From: Linanthus parryae
Taxonomy: Eukaryota > Streptophyta > Magnoliopsida > Ericales > Polemoniaceae
DNA: 64,000 nucleotides
Direction of reading: 5' to 3'
Assembly (NCBI GenBank): GCA_023055425.1
Contig: JALGPY010000002.1
Coordinates: 44,818,321-44,882,320, forward strand
The notes below the pieces were generated by a model that saw only the letters and a program-made list of their open reading frames with translations, was not told the DNA's origin and made no database searches. Shown one piece after another: positions 11,401 to 23,900 of this stretch (position 1 is its first letter; every line of letters begins with the position of its first letter). The translations under genes were made by a program, and so were the position numbers.

Positions 11401-14400
11401 ATGGCAAAGACAAAAGGAACCAAACCCATTAAGGAGATCGAAGAAATACCTGATCTTCCCCGGTCTTTATGGCGAAAAGCCCCCTATCTGGGCGGCAAAG
11501 ACCTTTATCATGCTAGGGTTAAGGCGAAGAAATTGCCAATCGCCGTCTCTGGTGAAGCATTGCAAACGTTAACCCCTCCAGTTAACTCGGCGTTGCTCGA
11601 ATTGATCGATTCCGAAGATGTGGTTCGATTGGGAGTCGAAAATGGGTACTTCCCATACACTGCGATTTCTACACAAGCATTTGTTCAGAAATTGGACTTC
11701 ATGGATGAGTGGATTGACCATGTGTTGACCAATCATGCCGTGACTTGGAACGATGCCGGAATATACTTCGCAGTTCGTGCTATGAAGGGTGCTTCCGTGA
11801 AGCTGGATCAGTCCATGCTTCTAAACCTTCTTTCTCGTTACTCACCTGCGACTCACACGTTCCATTTTGCTGAGTTCGAGGCTGCCCCCACGCTCGAAGA
11901 CGTGCACATGCTGTATGATCTGTCTCCCGTGGGCGAGGTGGATCCTTTGAGTCCCTTGAGAACGGATGCGGATATCGCTCTGTACAAGGAGATGGAGGAG
12001 TGCTTGTCAGATGTGAAGAAAATCTCCACCCGGTGGACTCCTACAGAAGTCCTTCCTGACTGGCAGTTGGTTGACACATCTGCGAAGAATACTTGGAACA
12101 AGTGGGTCCAATACTTTTTCTGTGACTATGCGAACAACAGTATCACCAAGAAGCTTCTGAGTCGAAACCTGAAGGCTAAGAACTATGTGAATGGCAAGGG
12201 TTATCACTTGACCCTATGCGCCTTCCTCTGTGCCTGGTTATCGAGGTACCTAATCGATGGTCACCCGCATGATGAGGTCTTCTATCACGTTCTGCCTCTT
12301 GCTGTGAAATTGGCCCTTGGTCAGAAGGTCGCACTTGAACCCTTAGTCTTGGGCACACTGTACTATAGGTTGGATCAGCTGGTTGTGGCGATGAAGGAAT
12401 CGCGTGGCCGCCTCGACGTACTGACTTACATTAACATTTCTTTCTTGACAATGTGGGTATTCGAGCGATGGCCCTCTTATGCCCCAGTCGCTTCCAAGCC
12501 CAGCAAATGGTGTCCCCCAAGTACGGAGGAGGAGCGTAATAGTGGCAGGGCTGCGAGGTGGTTTGGAACTAACTTTCCCAAGTGCGTTTGGAGCCTGATA
12601 TGCGACAATCGGGAAGAGTTTATAGCTAGGCCTTACGCCATGCGCGTTGAGAATGTGCGATGGTTCCCAAAACTGTATCCCTCCAAGGCTGTTGCTTTCT
12701 CAGAAGAGCTCCTTTTCGAGGGCGGGGAGAATTTCCACGAGCGCTACCGCGAATTCTTTTGCTGGTGTCTGCGAGGTTCCCTTCCTGCTCTTGCAGAGCA
12801 TGTGCGTGAGCTCGCACCTAGGTACGAGAGGATTACCATGGATGTCGATCCCACTCGCGTGTCTCTCCAGCTTGGCTTTGATGCCGTGGCACCCTCAATC
12901 TGGCCGCAGTCTATCATCAGAGGCTACTACAAGCGGTTATTGTCTAGGGAGTGTAAAACAATCTTGATGAGCAATCTTCCCTTCGAGCAACCTTCAGGTA
13001 ACCGCGAAGGTGGCTATTCCAGAAACTGGATCGCTTACTGGAACGCCCAGCAGACAAGGTTTGAGACGCAGTCGGTCCCTCAGCCAAGTAGAGCTCGTGT
13101 GATCAAAAGGAATTCTTTCCCTTTTCGTCCCAATTGTAGTCTGGACGAGTCTGAATATGGTTGCTATTCATTGCTGGATTGTAATAACCATCTGTGTCCC
13201 TCCATCATTTTGGATGAAAAGATCGGTGCGGTTAGGAAAGGTGATTCGCATGTCATCAGATATAGCGAAACTTTTGCTAAGGTAAGCAATTTCTCTTGCA
13301 TGCCCTAAGCTTCTTTACTTCCATATATTACAAACTTCATACTACGTTTCCTGCTGTAGTGCCATGTGCGGAGGTTTGCATCTGGTGAGCGTTCCAAATC
13401 GCTAGTTACCACCATTGTTACTACAAGAAGGCAAGGACAGCCGTTTCGGCTGGCATCGAAAATGGATCCCGCGGTCGAGACCAGAATTCGCGAGATCATG
13501 AATGCTTTTGCTGACTCGCTGATAGACAACACTCCAGCCTTGTCTCCCCCTAGGAATGATCCGTCTCCTCCAGCGACTGCTGCCCCAAGAGCGAAGAGGC
13601 CCAGGCAAAGGGGAATTACAATTTCTTCCCCTAGAAGCGCTCCAGCTTCCCATCCTGCGAGATCCCTCACCGCAAGGGATAAAGGTAAAGGTCGCATGAC
13701 CAGTAAAGCGCGAAAGGAGCTCGCAGTGGAGACCTTTGTTCCGTTTGGCCAGGAGGAAGAAGAGGAGAGAAGAGAAACAAGAGAAGGAGACGAAGAAGAG
13801 GAAAGAATTGAAGATGTCGGCGACAGAGAAAGAGATGAGATACCAGAGGAAGACTCAGGAGGTATCTCAATCGCACTTCTCTTCTCATAACCTTAACTCT
13901 TTTGCATTTTTATCTGAAAGAATTGTTTCTTAGCAGATGATGATGATGATGAGACCATCGGTGGCCTCTTGGCCAAGAAGCAGAAGAGAGGTTCTTATTC
14001 TGGCGTTTCTGATGAAACCATAAGCGAGGACATTCTTGCCGAGTCCAGGAGAACAGCTGCGGAGGCTGCTGAAAGAAGAAGGAAGCGAGAGGAAGAGGAG
14101 TTCGAACGCGTGAAGCAGAGGAGCCTAGAAGAACAACACGTTGACGACCTAGTGCGTCCCAATGACGAGGAAGATGCGCTTCCAGAAGATGCGGCTCCTC
14201 AAGTTGACGAGGAGGATGCGGCTCCAGAAGAAGATGCAGCAGCTCTAGAGCGAGCCCAAGCGGACTTCGAAGAAATTGCAGGCGGTAACGAAGGTGAGAT
14301 TTTTAATCTCGCAGTAACTTACCGAGATGTTATTGTTGGTGCGCTAAAGCACGGTGTGTCAAAAGCTGACATTCGCCGTTGGCTAGTAGGCAAGTGCGGT

Positions 14401-15720
14401 GAACCTTCAGGTAATCATTTGAGCAATATGTGTGAACTTGGCTTAGCAACCCAAACATAATCATGACTGGTTTCTCCGCGCCCCAGGTCATGCTCATCTT
14501 AAAGACATGCTTAACGAAGATACATTAATAGGGCAAGGCTCCACGTCCTTAGCATATGACGAGGACGCTGCGATCCCACCTTCGCGTGGAGGTGCTCGCT
14601 CTTAGCTTACCAAAGATAATAAAATAATATACGATACAAGTTACCTCACACCATCGTATTTTGTATCGCAGGTAATGCTGATGAAGCCGTTTTGGAGCAA
14701 AGAAGTCGACCTTCTGCATCCTATGTCCCGGTGCCGAGTTCTCATACTGAGAAGCCCGTCGCAGCTGCTGAATATGCAGGAGAGCCCTTCGAGGACATTA
14801 TTGAACTCTCTGATGATGCCGAAGCTGACACTGTGTTGATGGAGGAAGATGCCCATGCCGGTGCTGAGGAAATAAGAACGAACGATGCTGACGCTATTGC
14901 ACCCGAAGGTATCCCTCATCAAGCTGCAACTTCTGCTGCCGCCATGCCTCCGGCAACGGCTGAGCCTGCGGCGCCTCTTCCTGCGTGGAACTTTTGGGGT
15001 TTGCAGGTCGGGGCTGCAATCGCACCTGGTGAGGCTTATACTCTTCCCCCCAACTATGAGGAGTTAGAGCTCGCAGCTGAAAGAAGGGCGATGGAGCGCG
15101 GACAGTCTTCAACTGCCCCAGCAATGCGCATTCCCTCTCTGCGCCAGATCCTTGAAGGAACCGGTATGTCGTGGTTTGCTGTTCGCATCTTGCATTCTTT
15201 GTTTGCGAGTTTGACAGTCTAATCTTGACTTTAACATTGCTTTAGGGTTGAAACAAGCTGACGTGGACTGGCTAGTTTGCATGCGCCTCTCCTACCCCCA
15301 ATCGTTTGCGAGGTCTCTGGAGATAAGCCCTTTCGATAGAAGGCTGTTTCTGACTGAGGCCATCTGGATTTTAGAGCAGCTGTCCGCGGCCACACTTGCG
15401 ACCATTTCTCCTCAGAGCGCGGAATTGCTTTTTGGCATGTGCCAGAACCTTCTTGCCAAAGTTCAAGGTAAACTGGGCTTTGGGTTCCTTGTCAAAAGAG
15501 TCACCCTAATTCGCGCGGCTGTGACTTTGAAACGCGGCCACCAAACCTCGCAGCTGAGCAGCAGAAGGTAGAGCAGGAAAGGCAAAAGGTTGAAGAGGCT
15601 GTGAATCTCTTTCATGAGATGAACGCCAAATGCGAGCAATTGAAACAAGAAGTGGAGCAAGTGGAAAATCTGAGCCGCCAGTTTATTCCCAACGATTCCT
15701 TGATCAAGGGCTTGTTTTGA
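11401..15720 (+). CDS. Plant mobile domain (PMD) protein, antisense cargo of the Gypsy element
   Basis: Seven exons join without a stop: 11401-13281, 13360-13861, 13937-14410, 14487-14591, 14672-15163, 15246-15467, 15554-15720 (3,843 bp, 1,280 aa). The introns are 75-86 bp, all GT-AG; the first is phase 0 and the other five phase 1. Exon 1 is the aminotransferase-like plant mobile domain (PF10536 type), with motifs SRYSPATHTFHF and APTLEDVHMLYDL (residues about 143-171) and MWVFERWPSY (about 350-360). Exons 2-5 code for a basic then acidic, low-complexity linker with Glu/Asp and Ala runs. Exon 7 gives a coiled coil (AEQQKVEQERQKVEEA) ending IKGLF. PMD proteins occur as host factors (MAIN/MAIL family, linked to silencing) and as cargo of transposons. 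The molecular role here is unknown. It lies on the strand opposite gag-pol, so its introns are not removed from genomic RNA. Confidence 0.85.
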
Positions 15721-16088
15721 AAAAGTAGCAAATAAGTAGTTGAAACATTACTGTAATGTTGCTAGGATTTCTCCCCCCTTGTTTTGAATTGCCCGTTTTT
15801 CCCTTTTCGGGATTTGCTCGAATATCTCTGTGCATATCAATTTATGACGTCAGCAATTGATATTCTTCCTTGATTTTCGCGCTAATTGCTCATTAGATAA
15901 GCACGCCTTCCTTGGGAAGTCCATCCGTATCATGACTACCCGTCATTAATTAGGATACGCAACCGAATCGTCGTAGCCTTTAGGAGGGTAATTGATTGTT
16001 ACCGCTTTTCAGGGCGTAAGTGATTGATCCTTACCCTCTTTTCAAATTCTGCTGACTCATCTTGGTAACTGAAGAGTCTTCACAAGGT
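15721..16088 (+). other. PMD 3' flank and upstream region of a second antisense unit
   Basis: No coding sequence is seen. The first bases are the probable PMD 3' UTR. A second TGACGTCA motif lies at 15845-15852, followed by AT-rich sequence leading to the TATA box at 16089. The same octamer precedes the PMD gene. Confidence 0.4.
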
Positions 16089-16480
16089 CTATATAAACCC
16101 TGCCTTTTGCTATTTGGGTTCTTTATCCCACAATGTGGCTTGCCGTGAGTCTCTACGACTGCTGGCTTCAACGCTTGTTTCTCGTTGATTCATGGCAGCT
16201 TCAAGTTGTGAAACCTGAGTTTGTGCTTTGGGCTATAGAAATAGCTTCCAAGATCCGCTTTATGAGGCTTATTGATCGTTATAACTATCATAGCGAAGAT
16301 GCAGATAATACCTCATGTTTGCTCGAAGAATTTTCTTCGTCTATTATGCTTGCAGGTCATGTTTCCGGCCGCCTCCCGGCGAGGTGCAGCGCCGTACTGA
16401 CCTTGCTACCGACTCGTAATGAACGGCGGGATTCTCCTCCAGGATGCCCGGAGGTTCATCATTCGCCATCATGTTCGTGA
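16089..16480 (+). CDS. Second antisense transcription unit, small ORF of unknown function
   Basis: A strong TATA box, CTATATAAA (16089-16097), is followed 36 bases later by an ATG at 16133 that opens a 115-codon frame to 16480. The product begins MWLAVSLYDCWLQRLF, has no recognisable domain, and shifts to a Pro/Arg-rich tail after about residue 75. An acceptor-like TTATGCTTGCAG ends near 16355, so the transcript could be spliced and the ORF may not be the true product. It lies inside the Gypsy element between the PMD gene and the tandem array, on the same strand as the PMD gene. Confidence 0.3.
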
Positions 16481-17044
16481 GCTCAGGGTGGCGAGCCGTA
16501 GTGCTCGTCCTCGTGGACAAGGAGCCCATTGACAGAGGAATGACTGCTCCCCTGTTTTGCACAGCTGCATACGCCGGAACAGGTGGTTCCTCAGGCACGT
16601 CTCTTGGGTGTAAGACCAAAGAATGGCCTTGTCAGATCCTGGGATCTCAAACATAGCGTCGCATAGGTCTTGTAGGCATGGCGGGCTGTGGGCTGTTCTT
16701 CTCTCGAGAACACCCTACTTGCTACAGATCTTTGGTCGCAGATCCTTGTATCGCATAGCTTCTGCTAGGACCGTTAGGTCGATCCTTTTCTAGTTAGGAT
16801 TCCCGCGATGAGTAACTTCTGTTTGTAAGTTACCATTTAGATGCATTGTAAGCCATGTTGGCTGCGTAGCTAGCTTGATTTGAGCTTTTTCTCTTGTAAG
16901 CTGTTATCTAGACAGATAGATTGTAAGTCATTTTGACTCATAATGATAAATCGCTTTGTATGATTTGCTGTCTAGTCACAACAAATTACAATTTCGCATG
17001 CGTATTGACAAATTTCGCCTTTGTAGTGTTATATTCACACTTTG

Positions 17045-17745
17045 CATTGTTGCTATGATTGCTATCTGTCAAATAGATTCGCAGATATGTTTTTAGATCG
17101 TTCGAGATCGTATTTGCGCAGCTTTGCTACCTTGGCGGATAGGCTTGTGATCTGCTTTAGATTCAAGTGCAAGTGCTATCTCATCAGATAGGCTTTTGTA
17201 GATCACTTAAGATCATTTTTGCATAAAGTTGCTATCATGGCAGATAGACTTAAGAATCATTTTAAGATTGCATTTGCATAGTGCTGCTATCATTACAGAT
17301 AGGCTTTGAGAGATCACTTAAAATTGTTTTCGCATGGGCTGCTATCGTGGCAGATAGGCTTAAAAGATCATTTAAGATCGTATTCGCATGGGCTGCTATC
17401 GTGGCAGATAGGCTTAAAAGATCACTTAAGATCGTTCGCATGGGTTGCTATCGTGGCAGATAGGCTTAAAAGATCAGTTAAGATCGTATTCGTATGGGTT
17501 GCTATCGTGGCAGATAGGCTTAAAAGATCAGTTAAGATCGCATTTGCATGGGCTGCTATCGTGACAGATAGGCTTAAAAGATCAGTTAAGATCGCATTTG
17601 CATGGGCTGCTATTGTGACAGATAGGCTTAAAAGATCAGTTAAGATCGCATTTGCATGGGCTGCTATCGTGGCAGATAGGCTTAAAAGATCAGTTAAGAT
17701 CACATTTGAATGGGCTGCTATCACGGCGGATAGGCTTTTGCTAAC
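17045..17745. repeat. 54-bp tandem array in the Gypsy 3' untranslated region
   Basis: The unit is typified by GCTGCTATCGTGGCAGATAG then GCTTAAAAGATCAGTTAAGA and a TCGCATTTGCATGG tail. Nine regular copies run from about 17283 at 54-bp spacing (17338, 17392, 17445, 17499, 17553, 17607, 17661, 17715), preceded by about four degenerate copies from 17045. Since 54 is a multiple of three, one frame stays open on each strand, giving artefactual repeat proteins. Tandem arrays in this position are known from Tat/Ogre elements and can seed satellite DNA. Confidence 0.93.
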
Positions 17746-17942
17746 AGTAATAATAAACTAAATGAAGCAATAAAGACAGCTAGAAGCATAAAGTTCTTCT
17801 CATTTGGGAGAAGTCTTTTATTATAGAACTCTTATTGGAGAGATGAGATTACAATTCTCTCATATGGGAGAGAAGATGTGCGAATCATGGCAATACAGAG
17901 CATAAAGCAGACGTTGTAATATAACGCGTATAACGAGAGAAG

Positions 17943-20900
17943 TTAAGGATAGTACTTCTTGATCCAGCGCATGTTGACGGAGCTTGGGGTCGAGGTCGTT
18001 CCATGTAACCTCTGTATGCTGCAGTAGCCACTGTCAAAGACTTCCGTAACTTCAAAGGGTCCTTCCCAACTGGCTGCGAATTTTGGGTGAGCTGCCTCTC
18101 GCATGCAATGGTCAGATGCGCGTAAGCCCAAATCTCCAACTGCGAAATCTCGACGTTGGATTGTTTTTTTGTATGCAGGAGCGATCCTTTCTTGGTATCG
18201 TTTGTTGGTTCTTTTAGCTTGCTCCCGCTTCTCTTCTAGAAGGACTAAGTCATGATCGCGTTGGTTGTCATATAACGCGTGAAAGGCCAACCTGGCAGAG
18301 TTAACTTTCACCTCCGCAGGTACCACGGCCTCAGCTCCATAGCATAAAAGGAATGGTGAGACCCCTGTGGGTGTCCTTGGAGAAGTCCGATAAGCCCACA
18401 GGGCTATGCTTAAAGAATCAGCCCACTTCTTGTGGTCATCTGCGACCATCTTGCTCAAAATTCTCAACAACGTTTTGTTGGTTGCTTCTGCTTGCCCATT
18501 CCCCTTCGGGTAGTATGGAGTGGAGCATATCTGCCTGATGTTGTATTCTGCTAGCTTTGCGGCCACCTTGCGATTGACAAAAGGAGTGCCATTATCCGAA
18601 AGGATGGTGTTAGGAATTCCGAACCTGCATATGATACTTTCTTGGATTGAATGGACCACAGCTAACGCATTTGCTGTCTTTAGTGGTATCGCTTCTACCC
18701 ACTTGGTGAACAATTCAGTCGAGGTGAGAATGAAGTGATTCCCGTGCGAGGTCGGTCGAATGGGACCAATGAAATCCAGAGCCCATGTGTGAAACGGCCA
18801 TGGTGTTCCTAATGCATGTAGATCTACGGCAGGGGCGTGCACTAGATTACCCTTGAATTGGCACTCCTGGCAGCGTCTTACTTTGGTGCGGCAATGGGCC
18901 TCCATAGTGGGCCAGAAATATCCAATTGAAAGGAGTTGTCTGCATAATTTCGCACCTCCCTGGTGTTCCACCTGATGAGAAAGGTCCATCACTTCTTGTG
19001 CTTCTGTGCTGTCTAGGCATCGCAGCAAATTGCCTTCATGGACCCTTCGCCAAAGCAGATTTTCTTGCACCACATATCGGGATGCTTTCCTCTTTAGTTT
19101 CTCGGCTTCTTTTCTCGACTCGGGTACAGTGCCCTGGGTAAGAAAATCAAAGAGTGGTTTCCTCCAATCCGCATCATCGTCGGTCAGAGAAACGAGTAAA
19201 GAGTCCTTGATCAGTGCGCAACTCTCGCACTTTCCTTGAATCAATGCTGCGGCCGTTGACATGTCCGGCCAATGAATGCCATACCTCTGGGCTTTCCGAT
19301 AGATTGACACCTCACTTTCCCCGCAAGCATGCTGGTGAATCTTTTCTAACAACGGTTGTCCCTCTTGCTCGGAGACGCATCGCATAAGTATTCCGCCAGG
19401 GCCCTTGTAATAAAGGGTGTTGTCGTGTATGCAATAGCCTTTTGAGGATGCCCAGTTCTCGCTGCTCGTGCCTTCTGCGATGGCGCGTAAGATCGAATTT
19501 CTCCAGTCCGCATCGTCCATGCATTCATCGTCGCACGTGTCTTCTGTCAACGCCGAGGATGTTCGCACTTCAATGAAGATCCTTGCGGGACATTTGTCCG
19601 CACTGACCTTGGATCCCAAGGTAGCTAAAGCATCAGCATGCCTATTGTCCGCTCGAGGTTTGTGCTCCTATCTAACGTCGCAAAATTGTTGCACCAATCT
19701 CTGCAATAGGGTCCTGTAGGGCAATAGGTTTATTTCCTTCAAACCATACTCGCCCGAGGCTTGTTTGACAATTAGCTTGGAGTCCCCCATAACTGTCAAG
19801 TTGCTTACTTCCAAGGCCTTTGCCGCGCGGAGTCCTGCGATGAGAGCTTCATACTCTGCTTCATTGTTGGTTACTGCGAAGTCAAGCTTTGCGGACATCT
19901 GTATGACTTCCCCATCTGGTTTGGTCAAGACTATCCCGATACCTCCACCTTTCCTTGTGGACGAACCGTCGAAATGAAGTGTCCAGTAAGGCAACTCAAC
20001 CGCGTAGATTTCAGGTCCCTCCAATTCGTCTTCAATCACGGGCTCATGGCTGTTATCGGGGAACTACGCCAGCAAATCCGCTACCGCCTGCGATTTGATC
20101 GCCCGCGGCCGAACGCATGTGATGTCATATTGGGAAATGGTCATATACCACTTTGCTAATCTTCCCCCAGGAGTGGTGTGAGTCAGAAGATACCATATGG
20201 GATCGCTCTTTGTGACCACCACTACTTTGTGCGAAGCATAATAGTGTCTCAACTTCTATATTACGAAGAATAAAGCAAGGCAATAACGTTCGATGTCCGT
20301 GTACCTTGATTCTGCTGGCTGCACGATGCGGGAGATGTAGTAGATGGGCCTTTCTTGACCCTCATATTCCTGAGCGAGAAGAGCTCCTATAGACCTCCTC
20401 GTTGACGTGAGATACAACAAGAGTGGTGATCCGAGCTGAGGTGCGATCATTACTTTTGAAGATGTCAGCAGCTCCTTTAATTTCCCAAATGCAGCTTTGT
20501 GTTCCGCAGTCCAGTTGTATATAGCATCTTTCTTGAGAAGATCACTGAAACAGAAGGTGATTTCGGCGATCGCTGAGATGAATCTTCGCAGATAGGATAG
20601 CTTTCCCCAGAAGGTTTTCAAGGCACTCTGGTTGTGCGGCGGAGTCATGCCAGTGATGGCTGACACTTTCGCAGGGTCGGGCTCGATTCCTTGGCGATGT
20701 ACCACGCATCCCAAGAACTTCCCTGATGCTAACCCAAATGCGCACTTCATGGGATTCATCTTCAATTGAAAGCGTCTACATCTGTTGAACACTTTTCGCA
20801 AATCCGCCAGATGGTCTGCCTCTTGCTTGGATTTGACAACCAGGTCATTCACATATAATTCCACTTCTTTGTGCATCATGTCGTGGAACAGGGCCATCAT

Positions 20901-23900
20901 GGCTCGCTGATAGGTTGCACCTGCGTTTTTGAGGCCAAAAGGCATCACCGTATAGTTAAATACTCCCACCGGGGTGATGAATGCGGTTTTCCGTGCATCT
21001 TCGGGGTCCATCTTGATCTGATTGTACCCACTAAAGCCGTCCATGAAACTGAACATACGATGACCCGCTGTCGAATCGATAAGTAAATCGATGTTGGGGA
21101 GCGGAAAATCGTCCTTAGGGCAGAAAGGGTTGAGATCCCGGAAGTCCACGCAAATACGGAGCTGCCCATTCTTCTTTACCACTGGCACAATGTTGGCCAG
21201 CCATGTGGGATGGTGATTTGGCTCTATGAATTTGGCATCCAGGAGTTTGAAAATCTCCTGCTTAATCTTCATGCTGAGCTCCGGTCTAAAGCTTCTTGTG
21301 CTCTGCTTTACCGGCTTGGATCCTGGAATTACATCCAACCGATGCATGGTGATGGTCGTGTCCAGACCAGGCATTTCATCATATTCCCAGGCGAATACGT
21401 CCTTGTACTCGATCAAGAGCTGTAGCAATCCTTCCTCCTCTTCGCTTGTGAGGTCCGCACTTAGAAAGACTGGCCTCTTCTTTTCTTCGCTCGGGCTTAG
21501 GAATACCTCCTTCAGCTCCTGCTTTTGCGGTCTGGGTTCGTCTTCCATGCATTCGGGTGCTTCTTTGAGTTTCTCTTATAGAGTGCTCGGCTTTGGTTTT
21601 TCTGTCTCCGAGACCTGCTCAATTTGGTTTATTTGCTCAGGGATATCCCCATGCCCGCGTGGGGACACCCCCGCGCACCTTCATATGCGATAGCATTTCT
21701 TCCCGTTGGCGTAGAAACTCTCTATCTCCTTGCCTTCAGGGTCATGCTTTGCTATTCTTTTCAGAGTGTACACACTCTTTCGCTGGTAGACAATTCGCGG
21801 CGTCTCTTCTCGCGCAGGCAGCTTTTCGTTGGCATCCTCTCTTGTTACCATCACTCCTGCAAGCGACTGATCTTTGATATCCTCCCATCGGGGCAAAGGA
21901 GTGGGGTTGAATGGTCCCGGTGTTTGCTCATCTGCCATCTCGGTGAACAACACTGCCTCACTGAGATGCGCTTCATCCATGTTGAATGGATTCGTCGAAG
22001 CTGGTATCTCGACTATTCTGTCATTCCAAATGGCTTTCATTACTTGGTGAGCCGTTGAAGGGACAGCATCAAAGCGATGAATCCAGGCTCGACCAATGAT
22101 CATGTGATACGTAGTGTTCGCATCTATGACATAGAATTTCGCTGAGCACTTGATTTTACCGATCTGGATACCTAGGCGGATCCATCCTATCTTCATTCTG
22201 GAGTCGCTTCCGAATCCCATCAACGGAGATGGACGCTTGACAATCTTGTACTCTGGAATTCCTGCTAGCTTCAATGTATGGAGCAAAACAACGTTAACTG
22301 CTGCTCCTCCATCAACGAACGCTCTCTTGAACTCAACGCCATTGATGATAGCCGTCACGTACAGAGGCCTCTGGTGGCTCGCATCTGTCTTCTTGTCGGT
22401 TGCGGAAAAGGTTATGACCTTATCTGTAGAGCGAGACACCCTAACGACTTTCCCATTGGAGACTACGAGATCCTCCTCGTAGTCTTCTGCTATCCCTAAG
22501 ATCGCCTTTGTCATTTCCGACCGGCACTTTTCTGAGAAATTCATCTCGTCAAAGAACCTGCTGAACCCGTGCGACCCCTTCATCCGGTCGGCACGTTCGT
22601 CCTCCGTGTCTATGCTGTAGTCCTCATCCTGGATTTCGGCAATGATGGGTAGACCATCGTCTGCGACCTCTTCAATATCCACAATGGATATCATAGCGAC
22701 CTCGTTGCCTTTCGATTCTTGCTCCGCATGGGCAGGGAGTGGATTGTTACGCACATCCTGCCTTTGATCGCTGACAATCAGTTCGCCATTTTTCATCTTT
22801 TGGCTAAACACGATTCTGAGCTTCTTGCAGTCCGTCGTGGGATGCATGACCTTTCCGTGATATTCACACCACTTCGGGTCCCTCACCATCTCCCTGGAGG
22901 GTGCTTTCTCGAGCGGCGGTAGGACACCATCCTTACGCCATTGTCTGCAAAGGTCGCTTGCTTCTTCCACCGAAAATGGCAGAGGTGGTGCATCAAAGTT
23001 CACAATCTTCGCCTGCTTTTGGGGTGAGACCGTATTCACTTCGGCCTCGCGTCCCCTCTTGTAGCTGAATCTCCCGATCTTGAAAGTGGTACCGCCCGAG
23101 GATCGCTCAGGGGCGTTTCTCTTTTTCTGCCTTTCCACTATAGGCTCGATGTTCTTCGTGCATTCGATTAGCTTTGAAAACGTAGGCGTTTGCAAGTTAA
23201 TGAGCATACCTTTGTACTCATCTCGCATGCACTGCAGGCATATCTCCACGAGTCTGCTTTCGAGTATCACGTCTTTGCACTCCAAGGACTTGGCCCTGAA
23301 CTTCTTGATGAAGGTTATTCCGTCCTCCTCGCGCTTCTGATACATCCGCGAAAGATGAATCATCGTCACCTTTTCCTCCATCTGGAAGAACTTGGTGTAA
23401 AAATTCTGTACCATATCGTCCCAAGTCTTCACTGATCCGGCTTCCAATGTCCTATACCACTTGTAAGCCACGTTCCCCAGGGATTTCGAGAACTCGCGCA
23501 TCAGCAGTTTGGGATTAGCTCCATACGGCCCCATCACATCGATGAAACGCATGACATGCTCATGGGCGTTCCTATTGACATCTTCGAACTTATCCCATTT
23601 AGGAGCCTTGTACCAAGCAGGGTTAGGCATGAGATAGATCTCTCGTGGGATAGGTGGATCGTTGTCGAGCTTCGGGATGATGGTATCTGCGAACGATTGG
23701 TGAGCCAGGATGGTGTCTATGCGCCGCTGCAGCGACGTCATACACTCCGGAGTGCTTCCTTCGGCAGCAGTAGGAAGGGTTGCCGCAGGTGGAGGCGACA
23801 CATATGCCGCAGGAGGGCTAGGGACGTATTGCGAATTCACGTTACCCCAGATTGCCGTTGGGGGAGGCAAGGGATACTGTGAGGCCGGATTGGATACCAA

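Noticed and set aside
17045..17745. Possible CRISPR-like array
   Set aside because: The repeats are contiguous with no unique spacers, and the DNA is plant nuclear. It is a retrotransposon tandem repeat.
17306..17761. 151-aa plus-strand frame and a 100-aa minus-strand frame of repeated peptides
   Set aside because: They are by-products of the 54-bp tandem array, whose length is a multiple of three. No start context or family supports them as proteins.
21549..21680. Programmed gag-pol stop readthrough in the Gypsy element
   Set aside because: Two stops in this stretch share the frame with three more further on, and all look like C-to-T changes. Mutation is simpler, though the first could be native.
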